Assembly (NCBI GenBank): GCA_009711295.1
Contig: WLST01000004.1
Coordinates: 1-53,673, forward strand
Source of the DNA: Actinomycetota bacterium
Lineage (GTDB): Bacteria > Actinomycetota > Acidimicrobiia > Acidimicrobiales > Ilumatobacteraceae
Direction of reading: 5' to 3'
Length of the DNA stretch: 53,673 nucleotides
Shown here: positions 33,053-43,096 of the stretch, one piece after another
Numbering within the stretch: the stretch's first letter is position 1
Layout of the letters: every line of letters begins with the position of its first letter
Program-made: the position numbers and the translations under genes
Notes under the pieces: generated by a model
Seen by the model: the letters and a program-made list of their open reading frames with translations, nothing else
What the model was told of the DNA's origin: nothing
Database searches by the model: none

Positions 33053-33997
33053 ATGAACCAATCAGCGAATGGTTCACGTGTAGTTGTACTTGGTGCAATA
33101 AATGTTGATTTAGTTGTAGCTGCTGCAACACTTCCGGGACCGGGAGAGACAGTTACCGGTAGTGGATTGAAAACCTTTGGCGGTGGAAAAGGAGCCAATG
33201 CAGCAGTTGCGGCTGCTAGAGCTGGTGCTGAGGTCGCGCTCGTGGGTGCTGTGGGAAAAGATGCTCATGGTGTTTCCAGCATTGAAAATTTGAAAAGCGA
33301 AGGAATAGATACTTCCTACATTTTGGTTTTGGAAGATGAAGCAACTGGCGTTGCGCTCATTGTTGTTGACGATGCGGGTGAGAATCAAATAGCGGTAGGT
33401 CTCGGAGCGAATGCAGCTCTGACCATTGAACACGTAGAGCGATCTTTCAATGCACTGCTCGAAAATGCTGGCTGTGTCCTTGTAAGCACCGAGATTCCTG
33501 AAGATGTCATTGCTTACGCGGTAAGAGCTGCTGCTAGTAGGGGAGTTCGGTGCATTTTGAACCCTGCCCCTGTGCTTCCTGTCGTCTTAGACGTGCTTTC
33601 TACTGGTCCAATTTTGACTCCAAATGGTGGTGAGCTGACTGAATTGGTTTCGCGGCTTGGTCATTCCGCTGGCAACAGTGCAATTGAGGGTGCGCAGATC
33701 ATCAACGCAGTGAGCGGTAACTCCGTTGTCACGACGTTGGGTGCCGAAGGTGCCTTGATTTTGCAAGATGCAGAAAATTATGAAGTGGTGCCATCGCAAA
33801 AAGTTATTGCACGCGATACAACTGGTGCCGGCGACACTTTTAATGGTGTACTAGCTACGTGGCTGGCTCAAGGAGCGATGCTCAGTGAAGCCGTAAAAGT
33901 TGCAGTGGTAGCAGCATCACTATCGGTTACCCGTGTTGGGGCCCGTGATGGTATGCCGTCGCGAAAACTAATTCTCGAAACTTTGCAAAACCGTTAA
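33053..33997 (+). CDS. rbsK: Ribokinase (PfkB family)
   Basis: A 314-residue sugar kinase that converts ribose to ribose 5-phosphate with ATP. It has GAINVDLVV at the N-terminus, substrate-binding GGGKGAN (43-49), NPAPVLP, LTPNGGELTEL and the anion hole with catalytic base Asp261 in DTTGAGDTFNG. The stop overlaps the nucleoside hydrolase start (TAATG), so the enzyme that frees ribose and the one that phosphorylates it are made together. Confidence 0.92.
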   Translation: MNQSANGSRVVVLGAINVDLVVAAATLPGPGETVTGSGLKTFGGGKGANAAVAAARAGAEVALVGAVGKDAHGVSSIENLKSEGIDTSYILVLEDEATGVALIVVDDAGENQIAVGLGANAALTIEHVERSFNALLENAGCVLVSTEIPEDVIAYAVRAAASRGVRCILNPAPVLPVVLDVLSTGPILTPNGGELTELVSRLGHSAGNSAIEGAQIINAVSGNSVVTTLGAEGALILQDAENYEVVPSQKVIARDTTGAGDTFNGVLATWLAQGAMLSEAVKVAVVAASLSVTRVGARDGMPSRKLILETLQNR

Positions 33998-34935
33998 TGT
34001 CTCCTTCGGCCAGATCGTTGACACGGCGAAAGGTGATACTTGATTGCGACGTCGGAATCGATGATGCAGTCGCATTAGCTTTATTGGTCCAATCCGAAAA
34101 GATTCAACTTTTAGCAGTTACAACGAATACTGGAAATGTCTCTATAGAAAAGACGACTCGGAATGCTTTAGATGTATTGAGTTTGCTCAATGCTCAGAGT
34201 ATTCCAGTTGCAAAAGGTGTCGCTCGACCCGCGTTCACCATATTGCTAGAGAATTATTCGAAAATACATGGCCTAAATGGCATAGGTGAAGTTGAACTTC
34301 CCGCATCTGAGCAGTTTGTAGATCATCGACATGCCATTGAAGTCTTCGCTGAATTGTTGGAAGAGGAACCAGCAAAGAGTATCTCCATTGCTGTTGTAGG
34401 CCCTTTGACGAATTTCGCAATGTTTATGAAAACCTATCCTGCTTTAGTTGACAAGATAGACCGACTCATCGTGATGGGTGGAACCACTTCCAACGGAAAT
34501 ATTACGCCAGTCAGCGAGTTCAACATTTGGGCCGACCCACTTTCTGCAAAATTTGTTTTTGATAACGTGTCATGCCCCACAAGTATGGTGGGCTTAGATG
34601 TGACCCGATTAGCAACCGTCAACGAAGAAGAACTCGATCGCTGGTCAAGAAATTCAGAGTGGGGATCAGCCATTGCACAGATGGTTCGTGGCTACTTAGA
34701 TATCAATTCCAATGGTTGGCCAATGCACGATGCTCTTGCCGTTTCAATTTTGATTGATGAATCTATTCTTCGCTTTGAAAGTGCACACATAAATGTGTGC
34801 ACTGATAGCGACGAGAACTATGCGAGAACTCTTTGTGATTTCAAGCAAGAGGGAGATACGTCAGGACCACTTATTTCCGTTGCATTAGGAGTCGACCTAG
34901 CAAAATTTAGATCCTTGTTGACCAAACTTATGTAA
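33997..34935 (+). CDS. Inosine-uridine-type nucleoside hydrolase (IUNH)
   Basis: A 312-residue nucleoside N-ribohydrolase: nucleoside plus water gives base plus ribose. The calcium site is DCDVGIDDA (16-24; usual form DTDPGIDDA), with HGLNGIG (91-97), where the family usually has Asp at the fourth place, EFNIWADP (174-181) and catalytic His244 in MHDALAV. Base preference cannot be read; IUNH relatives also split nicotinamide riboside. It is the last gene before the internal sixA remnant at 35034. Confidence 0.88.
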   Translation: MSPSARSLTRRKVILDCDVGIDDAVALALLVQSEKIQLLAVTTNTGNVSIEKTTRNALDVLSLLNAQSIPVAKGVARPAFTILLENYSKIHGLNGIGEVELPASEQFVDHRHAIEVFAELLEEEPAKSISIAVVGPLTNFAMFMKTYPALVDKIDRLIVMGGTTSNGNITPVSEFNIWADPLSAKFVFDNVSCPTSMVGLDVTRLATVNEEELDRWSRNSEWGSAIAQMVRGYLDINSNGWPMHDALAVSILIDESILRFESAHINVCTDSDENYARTLCDFKQEGDTSGPLISVALGVDLAKFRSLLTKLM

Positions 34936-35255
34936 GTGGCGCAAGCCCTCCAAATGACTGTGCTGGAATTGGGCAAATATTGTCCTGATTGAAAGGAATG
35001 GTTCGGGTACGAGCGCAAGTCCGATCGCAGTAGGCCGATGGGGTCTTTTCCACAGTGGATTTCTGGGCTCCGCCCATTTACATTCTGCATCAATTGGCAT
35101 TGTCGGGTCATTTGTTGCCTGAGATCTAGGTGAAATAAGCAGTGAAAGATTCTCCATAAAATTGCTGATGAATTTAGAGGTACATTGATAGAAGATCGCA
35201 CTAAATAAATTGGTGAAAACCGTCGAGACGAGTGCAACTACTAGGAGCTATGCAA
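34936..35255. other. Non-coding stretch with sixA-derived repeat
   Basis: These 320 bases between the nucleoside hydrolase and the secreted PKD-like protein hold no convincing gene. The only structure I see is the 41-base sixA-derived core at 35034-35074. An RBS (AGGAG at 35243-35247) serves the next gene. The short frames in it are shadows. Confidence 0.6.
35034..35074 (+). repeat. 41-base internal copy of the sixA 3' core (putative att)
   Basis: It matches the sixA codons for ADGVF-x-TVDFWAPP, with 39 of 41 bases shared with the 37.1-kb copy and 37 of 41 with the functional gene. The varying codon is ACT, TCC or GCA in the three copies. It shows that the region is two elements side by side. 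Confidence 0.85.
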
Positions 35256-36959
35256 ATGAAAGCTGTCAGGTCTCTTCAGTATTTTTCGGTTTTACTACTT
35301 TTGGCAACAGGGTTGATTGTCAACCTTCTGCAACCTTCGGAAGCGTTAGCAGGGATAACAGACAATCCGGGCTTCAGTAATGGCAATTACAGCGTCTGCA
35401 ACCATCCAAATCAGGGAGATTCGGTAACAAGTTATGGTCCAGACCGCAATCTAAGTGGGATCACTTTGACTAGTACGAACTGGCGCTGTTCCGCAGGTGG
35501 TGCAGCCATCAACGGCGAAAGCGTGGTTGCAGTGAAACAACCCTTGCTTATGGAAAAACTTGATCTTCAGACGCCCCGATTTGGTGGAGGTGGATATAGC
35601 AAAGACCTTGTCTCTATCTCGTGGGATTATGACAACGATGGGACCATTGATCTTTTAGATTCAGGCCCCTGGAATTCCTGGTACCTCGATCGAGGGCATC
35701 CATATGCTCGAGGAACGTATTTTTCAAGTTCTCATTCATTTGACTCGACAGGGTCGTATACGGTGAAGGTGACAGCCACCTACGATGATTCATCGACTGA
35801 CGTGGCAACTGGAATAGTTAAGGTTGTCTCGGACACTCCAACTGCGGTTATCAATCGCATCGATATCCCAACAGGTATTCCCAATGATGCGGCGCCCGTC
35901 CTGACGGGAACAAGCCAAAAATTGAGTGCTTCTAGGTCTACATCTGTCGGTGGCATCATTTCAAAATATGAATGGGATTTAGACGGTGATAACGAATACG
36001 AGATAGATAGTGGAGTATCCGACTGGTACACAACGACGTTTGCTTCGGTCGGAACCAAAACAGTTCGCGTCCGAGTGACGAGCCGTGGAGGTTCAACCGC
36101 TACAGCATCGATGCCTATTGAAGTGAGGCTCGCCCCACCTAAAGGTGAGCCGGGAATGTCGATTCTTGAAGGTGCCTCCTATGTGAACAGCAAAACAGTC
36201 AAACTAAATCTTGTTTGGCCTGAATATGCAACTGAGGCCCGTATCTCAAACGATGGTGGATTTTCTGCTTCAAAAATTAAAACAGTTGCGTTATCGAATT
36301 CGGTGGACTGGGAATTAGATGATTCGGTGAAAGGTGTTTATACAAAAGTCGTATATGTACGGTTTAACGGTTCTGGAATTGACACAACAAAGACTTATTC
36401 GGATGACATTATTCTTGATACTAATGCCCCTGTTGTGGAGTCTTCCTCTGCAGCGGCGGTATCGGAGTCTATTGATGTGACTCTGAAAGCAACCGATGAC
36501 ATCACCGGCGTTGACAAGGTCCAGATCAAGAATGGCTCCATAACAGTTACAAAGGACTATTCGAACAAAATTTCTGTAGCGAAGAAAGAAATTGGAGTTT
36601 CGGTTTCATCCGCTGGTCTCTGGAAATTCGGTACGTCTTCCATCGAAGTTCGTGTTAGCGATATGGCAGGAAACTGGAGTGAATTCAAAACACTTACGTT
36701 GGCGGCAATTACGACAGGCTCGACTTTGCCAAGCTTGAAAACAACTACTGCTAAATCCATAGCCAGCTACGCAAAATTGAAGGTTGCTTCGACATCGAAG
36801 GTCACTCTGAAAGTTGCACCTAGTTCGGCAAAGTTCTGCAGAGTCTCTGGCAGCACTCTCAAAGGTCTTAAAACTGGATCATGCAAGGTGACGGTCACGG
36901 TGACACCGAAAAAGGGTAGAGCCTCTTTTAAAACTGTGATGCTGAAGGTTGCAAAGTAA
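35256..36959 (+). CDS. Secreted multi-domain protein with PKD-like repeats
   Basis: About 567 residues. An N-terminal signal peptide (MKAVRSLQYFSVLLLLATG...SEALA) is followed by two PKD-like Ig domains (ISWDYDNDGTIDLLDSG...GSYTVKVTATYDDSS; YEWDLDGDNEYEIDSG...GTKTVRVRVTSRGG), further beta-rich domains, and a 70-codon C-terminal module (FCRVSGSTLKGLKTGSCKVTVTV) shared with the gene at 37213. Its function is probably adhesion or surface display. ATG 35256 is favoured by its 8-base distance from AGGAG. The stop codon ends at 36959, exactly where the sixA repeat begins. Confidence 0.8.
   Translation: MKAVRSLQYFSVLLLLATGLIVNLLQPSEALAGITDNPGFSNGNYSVCNHPNQGDSVTSYGPDRNLSGITLTSTNWRCSAGGAAINGESVVAVKQPLLMEKLDLQTPRFGGGGYSKDLVSISWDYDNDGTIDLLDSGPWNSWYLDRGHPYARGTYFSSSHSFDSTGSYTVKVTATYDDSSTDVATGIVKVVSDTPTAVINRIDIPTGIPNDAAPVLTGTSQKLSASRSTSVGGIISKYEWDLDGDNEYEIDSGVSDWYTTTFASVGTKTVRVRVTSRGGSTATASMPIEVRLAPPKGEPGMSILEGASYVNSKTVKLNLVWPEYATEARISNDGGFSASKIKTVALSNSVDWELDDSVKGVYTKVVYVRFNGSGIDTTKTYSDDIILDTNAPVVESSSAAAVSESIDVTLKATDDITGVDKVQIKNGSITVTKDYSNKISVAKKEIGVSVSSAGLWKFGTSSIEVRVSDMAGNWSEFKTLTLAAITTGSTLPSLKTTTAKSIASYAKLKVASTSKVTLKVAPSSAKFCRVSGSTLKGLKTGSCKVTVTVTPKKGRASFKTVMLKVAK
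36750..36959 (+). repeat. C-terminal Ig-like module, copy 1
   Basis: These 70 codons including the stop align without gaps to 38857-39066. The proteins are identical at 56 of 69 positions by my count and the DNA is clearly homologous. Cysteines lie in FCxVSGS and GSC. It may be a surface-anchoring or stability domain. Confidence 0.85.
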
Positions 36960-37133
36960 AAGGAACAGTGCTGTGCAGTCATGGCGATGTGATTCCCGAC
37001 GTATTGGGCCTCTTTGAACGCCACGGTATGACGCTGCTCTCATGGTGCGATACGCGTAAAGGGGCAACGGCACGGTTAGAAAAAGCCGATGGGGTCTTTG
37101 CAACAGTGGATTTCTGGGCTCCGCCTTCTGTTT
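36960..37133 (+). pseudogene. Truncated sixA 3' end (right-hand repeat)
   Basis: It encodes the last 55 or so residues of SixA (KGTVLCSHGDVIPD...VDFWAPPSV) and ends with its own TAA. It lacks the RHT active site and a start. Of the 10 differences from the functional copy, all but the Thr-to-Ala codon (two changes) are synonymous, so it descends from a sixA that was under selection in some genome. It marks the right end of the island. Confidence 0.92.
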
Positions 37134-37212
37134 AAGTAATACTTCTATTCGACTGAAATTCATTTAGCTATTTACTAAAAAAGCAGATGTGTTTAGGCTC
37201 TATAGTTGCTGT

Positions 37213-39066
37213 ATGGGGAATAGGCATGCCAAAAAAACAGTAGTGCTAAGCATCTTGTTTTTTTCTTTGGTCGGTCTTGTTGTTTCGGAGCAGAATGTTG
37301 TCGCATTGCCACCTATTTCGGATCCTGAAGTGCACTCGTACAGTGTTAGTGGGGAAGTAGAGCAAGATACACCTCTGAATATTCTCCAAGAGAAAATGCG
37401 TGCTGCGCCTTTCACTGGACATGGGGCCTATTTCAGTGCTTCTAGTCAACGTATTTTTTCTGCCCTAGGAGTGAGTCCATATGGCGGAGTCGACTCTTCG
37501 TTGTGGGATTTTGGTTTGTGCTCGGAGATCGGCGCAGCAGATTGTTCGCCAAGCGATGGGAAGTGGCTCACTGCATGGTCAATTCTTGGGACTTGTAGAT
37601 CAGAAGAAGACTGGGGATGCATTGAAGAGGTGAAGATTTCCGCCGAAGGTTTAGATTTGCAAAATCTGGCGAAGGTGGAAACCATTGGCGACGTTACGGT
37701 TTTCTCGGGAAATGCAGACCTGGGAATCCCAAGAGCCTCTTCTCCAACCAAGTGGCAGGCTTCAGATGGCTCTCAATATGTCGTTACGTCTTCTGTTACC
37801 CGCACTTTTATGTCTGGAAATAACATTTGGAAAAGTGTTGGCACTGACTTCCAGTTGCAAATTGAACGGGTATCGAGCTCAGCAACACTTGTCGCAGACA
37901 TTCCTTATGTGTGTCCTGGCGTTTCGCGGCCTGACAAAAATTCTATTTGTGGTGGCGGCGTCAGTTTTAGACCATTGATGTTTTTGCCTAGTACCACCTT
38001 CGCCGTGAAAGTACGTTTGCCAAATGTGGTGAAAGGCTGGTTTCAAGCACGTTTTAAGGAAGGCGAAATAGGTAGCCAAGCCTTGGGAAATAACAATACT
38101 TTGTATGACATCGCAGGCTCAGTTGCTCCGATCTATATCGCTGGAGGTGTTGTTGATCCTGCTGTTTTGCCAAGTGATTTCTTTCAGAAGTTGTATCCAG
38201 GAATAAGTTATTTGCCTGGAGGTGTCATTGGCCCGATACTTCCCGGTCAAGGCACACGCTCCATGCAGGAATACAAAGCGTGGTCTCCCTACTTTGACGA
38301 CAAGGCATTGATGACGAGTTACCAGTGGAATATTCGTTCAACGGATTGGCCAGTTAATAACAGTTGTTTCAGTTCTCTAACAGGGGTGACAGGGCTATTG
38401 GCCACAAATGCGGCAGCGTATTTGGGGCTTCCCCCTACATGGAATTCCGAGAGTGGCGAGCTCGAATACAAAGTTGCATCGCCGCATTTTGATGAAACTG
38501 GACAGGTTTCTTCGGGAACATATTCAGTCTCTATGCCTGCATCTGCGGCTAAATGTCTTTACGGCTCTGCAACACTTCCGACAACTGTGGACGTCAGCGT
38601 TAACCCTGAAGAGGGTGGAACTGATTTTAATTCGACCCTCGCTTTGGCTGAAACAAAAGGTTGGTTGAATTTCTCAGTCAAGGGATTTCACTTTTCATCA
38701 CCTTCAATCAAACTTAAATTAGGACGAGCTGGTAGTTCAATTAGTCCGCCAACAGGGGTGGGTTTGGTGAGTCCTCCCACAACATCGGTATCAGTTGCTC
38801 CTGCGCTTTCGGTTCCCTCAACAGTTCGAGTTGTGTTGATTTCTAAATCTTTGACTGCAAAATCAATTGCTACTTACGCAAAATTGAAGGTGGCTTCAAC
38901 ATCGAAAGTCTCTCTGAGAGTTCTACCTATTTCGGCGAAGTTCTGCAAAGTCTCTGGTAGCTCGCTCAAAGGTCTTAAAGCTGGATCGTGCAAGGTGACG
39001 GTCACAGTGACGCCCAAAAAGGGTAGGCCAACTTCGAAAACTGTCACTTTGAAGATTGCAAAGTAG
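37213..39066 (+). CDS. Secreted protein of unknown function with shared C-terminal Ig-like module
   Basis: About 617 residues with a signal peptide (MGNRHAKKTVVLSILFFSLVGLVVSEQNVVA). The middle shows no family I know, with paired cysteines (GLCSEIGAADCS, CRSEEDWGC, CPGVS...ICGG) suggesting disulfides. A Pro/Ser/Val-rich linker near 540 leads into the 70-codon module shared with 35256-36959. A GTG at 37189 in frame is a possible earlier start. The gene follows directly after the sixA remnant, so it may be the host neighbour or the last part of an older insertion. Confidence 0.72.
   Translation: MGNRHAKKTVVLSILFFSLVGLVVSEQNVVALPPISDPEVHSYSVSGEVEQDTPLNILQEKMRAAPFTGHGAYFSASSQRIFSALGVSPYGGVDSSLWDFGLCSEIGAADCSPSDGKWLTAWSILGTCRSEEDWGCIEEVKISAEGLDLQNLAKVETIGDVTVFSGNADLGIPRASSPTKWQASDGSQYVVTSSVTRTFMSGNNIWKSVGTDFQLQIERVSSSATLVADIPYVCPGVSRPDKNSICGGGVSFRPLMFLPSTTFAVKVRLPNVVKGWFQARFKEGEIGSQALGNNNTLYDIAGSVAPIYIAGGVVDPAVLPSDFFQKLYPGISYLPGGVIGPILPGQGTRSMQEYKAWSPYFDDKALMTSYQWNIRSTDWPVNNSCFSSLTGVTGLLATNAAAYLGLPPTWNSESGELEYKVASPHFDETGQVSSGTYSVSMPASAAKCLYGSATLPTTVDVSVNPEEGGTDFNSTLALAETKGWLNFSVKGFHFSSPSIKLKLGRAGSSISPPTGVGLVSPPTTSVSVAPALSVPSTVRVVLISKSLTAKSIATYAKLKVASTSKVSLRVLPISAKFCKVSGSSLKGLKAGSCKVTVTVTPKKGRPTSKTVTLKIAK
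38857..39066 (+). repeat. C-terminal Ig-like module, copy 2
   Basis: Counterpart of 36750-36959. Two such modules 2.1 kb apart on the same strand, one just left of the sixA repeat, provide further homology for deletion or duplication. Confidence 0.85.
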
Positions 39067-39110
39067 TCCTAGTTGCTCTTCGGGCCATTGGAGAACCCGT
39101 ACCGCCCTCG

Positions 39111-40538
39111 CTATAGCTGCAGGCTTTTTACTTCTAGGAATTCCTCAAAGCCGTATTCACCAAGCTCGCGTCCAATGCCCGACTGCTTGTAACCACCAAA
39201 AGGTGCATTCGGATTAAACCGTCCGTTGTTGACAGTCACTTGGCCCGTACGAATGCGTCGCGCGATTGCGATTCCAGTTTCCTGATTGGCGGCATACACC
39301 GCGCCGGCAAGACCGTAAGGGGAGTCGTTAGCAATGTCGACTGCTTCGTCGATGCCGTCGTAAGGAATGAGAACTAATACGGGGCCAAAAATTTCTTCTT
39401 GTGCAATAGTCATTTTGTTATTGACTTCAGAGAAAACTGTCGCCTTAACGTAGTAGCCCTTCTCAAGCCCTTCAGGTGCCTCAGGGCCGCCTGCTATAAG
39501 TTTTGCTCCCTCTTCTATTCCCTTATTGATGTAGGAAACCACGCGATCGCGCTGTGCTGCAGATGCAAGTGGCCCAAGGTTGGTTCCTTCTGCAAATGGG
39601 TCGCCCACCTTCATTCCACCTGCAACTGCTGCAGCAAGGCCTTCAGCTTCTGCAAGACGCGCACGTGGCACCAGCATGCGGCTGAGCAATGAACATGTCT
39701 GGCCGCTGTTCAAAAATGCCTGACCAGTTCCGCCCATCACTGCTTTTGCAAATGTCTCTGTATCAAGATCTTCGCAAATGATGTTTGCGCTCTTGCCACC
39801 AAGTTCAAGTGCAACTTTTTTGACTGTTTCTGAACCGGTCTGCATGACAAGTTTTCCAGCGCGAGTAGAGCCAGTAAATGAAATCATGTCAATGTCGGGG
39901 CTCGCCGAGATTGCTTCGCCAACAACAGGACCCGTTCCGGTGACGAGGTTGAATACACCTGCAGGAAGTTTTGCTTCATGAATAATTTCAGCGAGCATGA
40001 ATGCATCTATTGGCGCTACTTCGCTTGGTTTCAACACAACTGTGCACCCTGATGCCAAGGCAAAAGCAACTTTGGCTGCAATTTGGTGAAGCGGGTAGTT
40101 CCATGGAGTGATGCATCCAACAACACCAATGGGCTCGCGCACGATGAGAGAGGTGCCAACTTGTTTTTCAAATTCAAATGACTCCGCAAGAGCGGCTGCT
40201 TGTTTGAATGATCCAATGGGGAGACCCACTTGAATCATGTTCGACAACATCTTTGACATTCCGGTTTCGCGGGAGATAGCTGAAGAGATTTCGTCCATGC
40301 GTGCGGCGAGTGCATCGCTGATTGCAGTCAGGTATTTTGCACGCGTGGCAGGTGGGGTGGTGCTCCATGAGATGAAGGCAGCCTTGGCGGCTTTTGCGGC
40401 TTTAGCGACGTCGCTTGCGGTTCCCTCTGGAATTGTTGCCATGACTTCTTCATTTGTGGAGTCGAAGACTGACAAAGTCTTTTTTCCATCAGATGGGATC
40501 CACTGGCCGTCAACATAAATGGCGTCGTAATTCTTCAT
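39111..40538 (-). CDS. Aldehyde dehydrogenase, copy outside the main island
   Basis: A 475-residue ALDH with [18 protein letters not shown], Glu245 in ELGGKSA and nucleophile Cys282 in NSGQTC. It is closer to the 24779 enzyme than to the 26221 one (shared [18 protein letters not shown], [12 protein letters not shown] and EFLExKS). It stands alone, facing the secreted protein at 37213. Its base composition looks nearer to the core. The substrate is unknown. Confidence 0.9.
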   Translation of the reverse strand: MKNYDAIYVDGQWIPSDGKKTLSVFDSTNEEVMATIPEGTASDVAKAAKAAKAAFISWSTTPPATRAKYLTAISDALAARMDEISSAISRETGMSKMLSNMIQVGLPIGSFKQAAALAESFEFEKQVGTSLIVREPIGVVGCITPWNYPLHQIAAKVAFALASGCTVVLKPSEVAPIDAFMLAEIIHEAKLPAGVFNLVTGTGPVVGEAISASPDIDMISFTGSTRAGKLVMQTGSETVKKVALELGGKSANIICEDLDTETFAKAVMGGTGQAFLNSGQTCSLLSRMLVPRARLAEAEGLAAAVAGGMKVGDPFAEGTNLGPLASAAQRDRVVSYINKGIEEGAKLIAGGPEAPEGLEKGYYVKATVFSEVNNKMTIAQEEIFGPVLVLIPYDGIDEAVDIANDSPYGLAGAVYAANQETGIAIARRIRTGQVTVNNGRFNPNAPFGGYKQSGIGRELGEYGFEEFLEVKSLQL

Positions 40539-40718
40539 GGTACCTTCTCATTTTGGGGCGATTAATGAGTGGAACGCTAGATGAGTCTGTGACTGCATGA
40601 CTATGTAGGCCGGTTTTTAAAACAGAAATATGCCCGTACCCCATACCCCACAACGCCGACCAGTATCTCTGTCCTGCAGGATCTAGTATGAATTGACTTT
40701 CAGATTAAGGAATTTCTC

Positions 40719-41963
40719 ATGAACCGGTTCCTAACGAAGAAAATGATCTCCAGCATCGTCGCACTTACTCTGCTGCTGGGAGTTGGAGTGCTCATCGCTT
40801 CCAGAGACACGTCGTCAACAACACGCAATGCAGCTCTTGTTGCAGGAACACCTTGCAAGAAGCCTGGTCAAGTCACCAAGGTGTCTAAACAATCAGTTGT
40901 CTGTGCTGCTCTGTCACCAAAAAACATTTGGTATCCGGTATTTCAGGAAAAGAAATGGATCTGTGCAAAATTAGGAGGATCACGGAAACAAGGTGGTATC
41001 TATTCTGTTTGCGGTAAAAATAAATCATCAAAGAAGCGTTGGTTTTTGACAATGCCACTGACGTCAAAAAGTAACGCTGGGCTTCCAACAACCGACCAAG
41101 ATGCTTTCATCAAGTTGACAACAAATCCTGAATTGATTGTTGAGACTTCCCCAACAACACCGATTGCTCTGGCAGCTTCAACCGAAACAACTCTGATACC
41201 AGCAACCGAGACTACCCGCGCATCGAATACCGTGTCGACAACAACAGTATCCACATCGACAACAACCGCACCTAGATCGACAACAACCGCACCTACGTCG
41301 ACAACAGGTGCAACAGGACCCAATATTGTGAGGGTTCCTATTGAAGTTGTGCCAGCAATTGATTTCGGCCCTGCTACGCCGTATCCCGAAAGAGTTTCAG
41401 TGTCTCTCTACAAATTGGGTGTAGGAACCGATTGCTCAACCGTCCCCTACACACTCGTAACTTCAGCAACTTCGGCGCGCATTGGTTCACAAGAAATTGC
41501 AACCTTCACCGATATCCCGAGTGGCACGTACTACGTCGGCATTGGCGGCTGCGATACTGGAACTGTTGGTGACTTTGATCGTAGGAACATCACGACTTAC
41601 CGAGTTCTTATTGATGCTTCTCTGCCTTCTCAATTGACGACGCCAATTAGGCTGTCCAAAACAACTCGAAGTGTGACTGCGTCCGCATCCATCAGGGGTA
41701 CACAATCTGCAATTACATCAATGACTCTTTCTGGAGGTTTTCTCTCTGATGATTTGGCCGGTGAAGCTACTGGTTCTGGCAGCTCAACGACCTATTTTTT
41801 TTGGGGTGTGCCTCCCGGTGTCTACACACTGACAATGGTTCAATCTCCCTACCCAAACCGCCTTGAACGGGTAACAGTTGGTGACAGAAACTTGGTTACT
41901 CCGACATATGAGATGAGCGGAATGGTGGTCGTACCGACGACTCCAATTCTGGTACCTGCATAG
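40719..41963 (+). CDS. Secreted protein with Ser/Thr-rich repeat linker
   Basis: A 414-residue protein with a signal peptide or N-terminal anchor (MNRFLTKKMISSIVALTLLLGVGVLIAS), a Cys/Lys-rich first domain (TPCKKPGQVTKV, ICAKLGGSRKQGGIYSVCGKN) like those linked to actinobacterial secreted proteins, a Thr/Ser-rich linker containing a seven-residue repeat STTTAP(R/T), and a beta-rich C-terminal part. Function unknown; the linker suggests an extended stalk on the cell surface. Confidence 0.75.
   Translation: MNRFLTKKMISSIVALTLLLGVGVLIASRDTSSTTRNAALVAGTPCKKPGQVTKVSKQSVVCAALSPKNIWYPVFQEKKWICAKLGGSRKQGGIYSVCGKNKSSKKRWFLTMPLTSKSNAGLPTTDQDAFIKLTTNPELIVETSPTTPIALAASTETTLIPATETTRASNTVSTTTVSTSTTTAPRSTTTAPTSTTGATGPNIVRVPIEVVPAIDFGPATPYPERVSVSLYKLGVGTDCSTVPYTLVTSATSARIGSQEIATFTDIPSGTYYVGIGGCDTGTVGDFDRRNITTYRVLIDASLPSQLTTPIRLSKTTRSVTASASIRGTQSAITSMTLSGGFLSDDLAGEATGSGSSTTYFFWGVPPGVYTLTMVQSPYPNRLERVTVGDRNLVTPTYEMSGMVVVPTTPILVPA
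41235..41309 (+). repeat. 21-base tandem repeat in coding sequence
   Basis: About three and a half units beginning TCGACAACA at 41235, 41256, 41277 and 41298. They encode STTTVST, STTTAPR, STTTAPT and STT. The second and third units differ only in the last two bases, so copy number may vary. Confidence 0.8.
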
Positions 41964-42084
41964 GTCATTAGGTGACATACATCAACAGAAGAGGTCGCCG
42001 GCAAAACAATGCTCAGAACCCTTATAGAGATTGAATTTCAGCACGGATTATTTTTCAAAAACACGATACAATTTCAATGCCTTA

Positions 42085-43089
<1,005 letters not shown>

Positions 43090-43096
43090 GTGTGTA

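Larger units (their letters stand above)
18677..37125. mobile_element. Composite genomic island at the 3' end of sixA
   Basis: The region between the first and last sixA 3' repeats carries NAD-salvage, glutarate and surface-protein genes that look more A/T-rich than the flanking core. The internal 41-base copy at 35034-35074 divides it into a 16.4-kb part (metabolic genes) and a 1.9-kb part (one secreted protein). I see no integrase, transposase or conjugation gene, so the element is non-autonomous, decayed, or mobilised in trans. The limits come from the repeats; the mechanism is inferred. Confidence 0.8.

Noticed and set aside
18684-37125. Integrase, transposase or conjugation gene in the island
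   Set aside because: All substantial frames on both strands are explained by metabolic, regulatory or secreted proteins. None has recombinase motifs.
41235-41309. CRISPR-like array
   Set aside because: Units are directly adjacent without spacers, in frame, and encode a Thr/Ser-rich linker. No cas genes are present.
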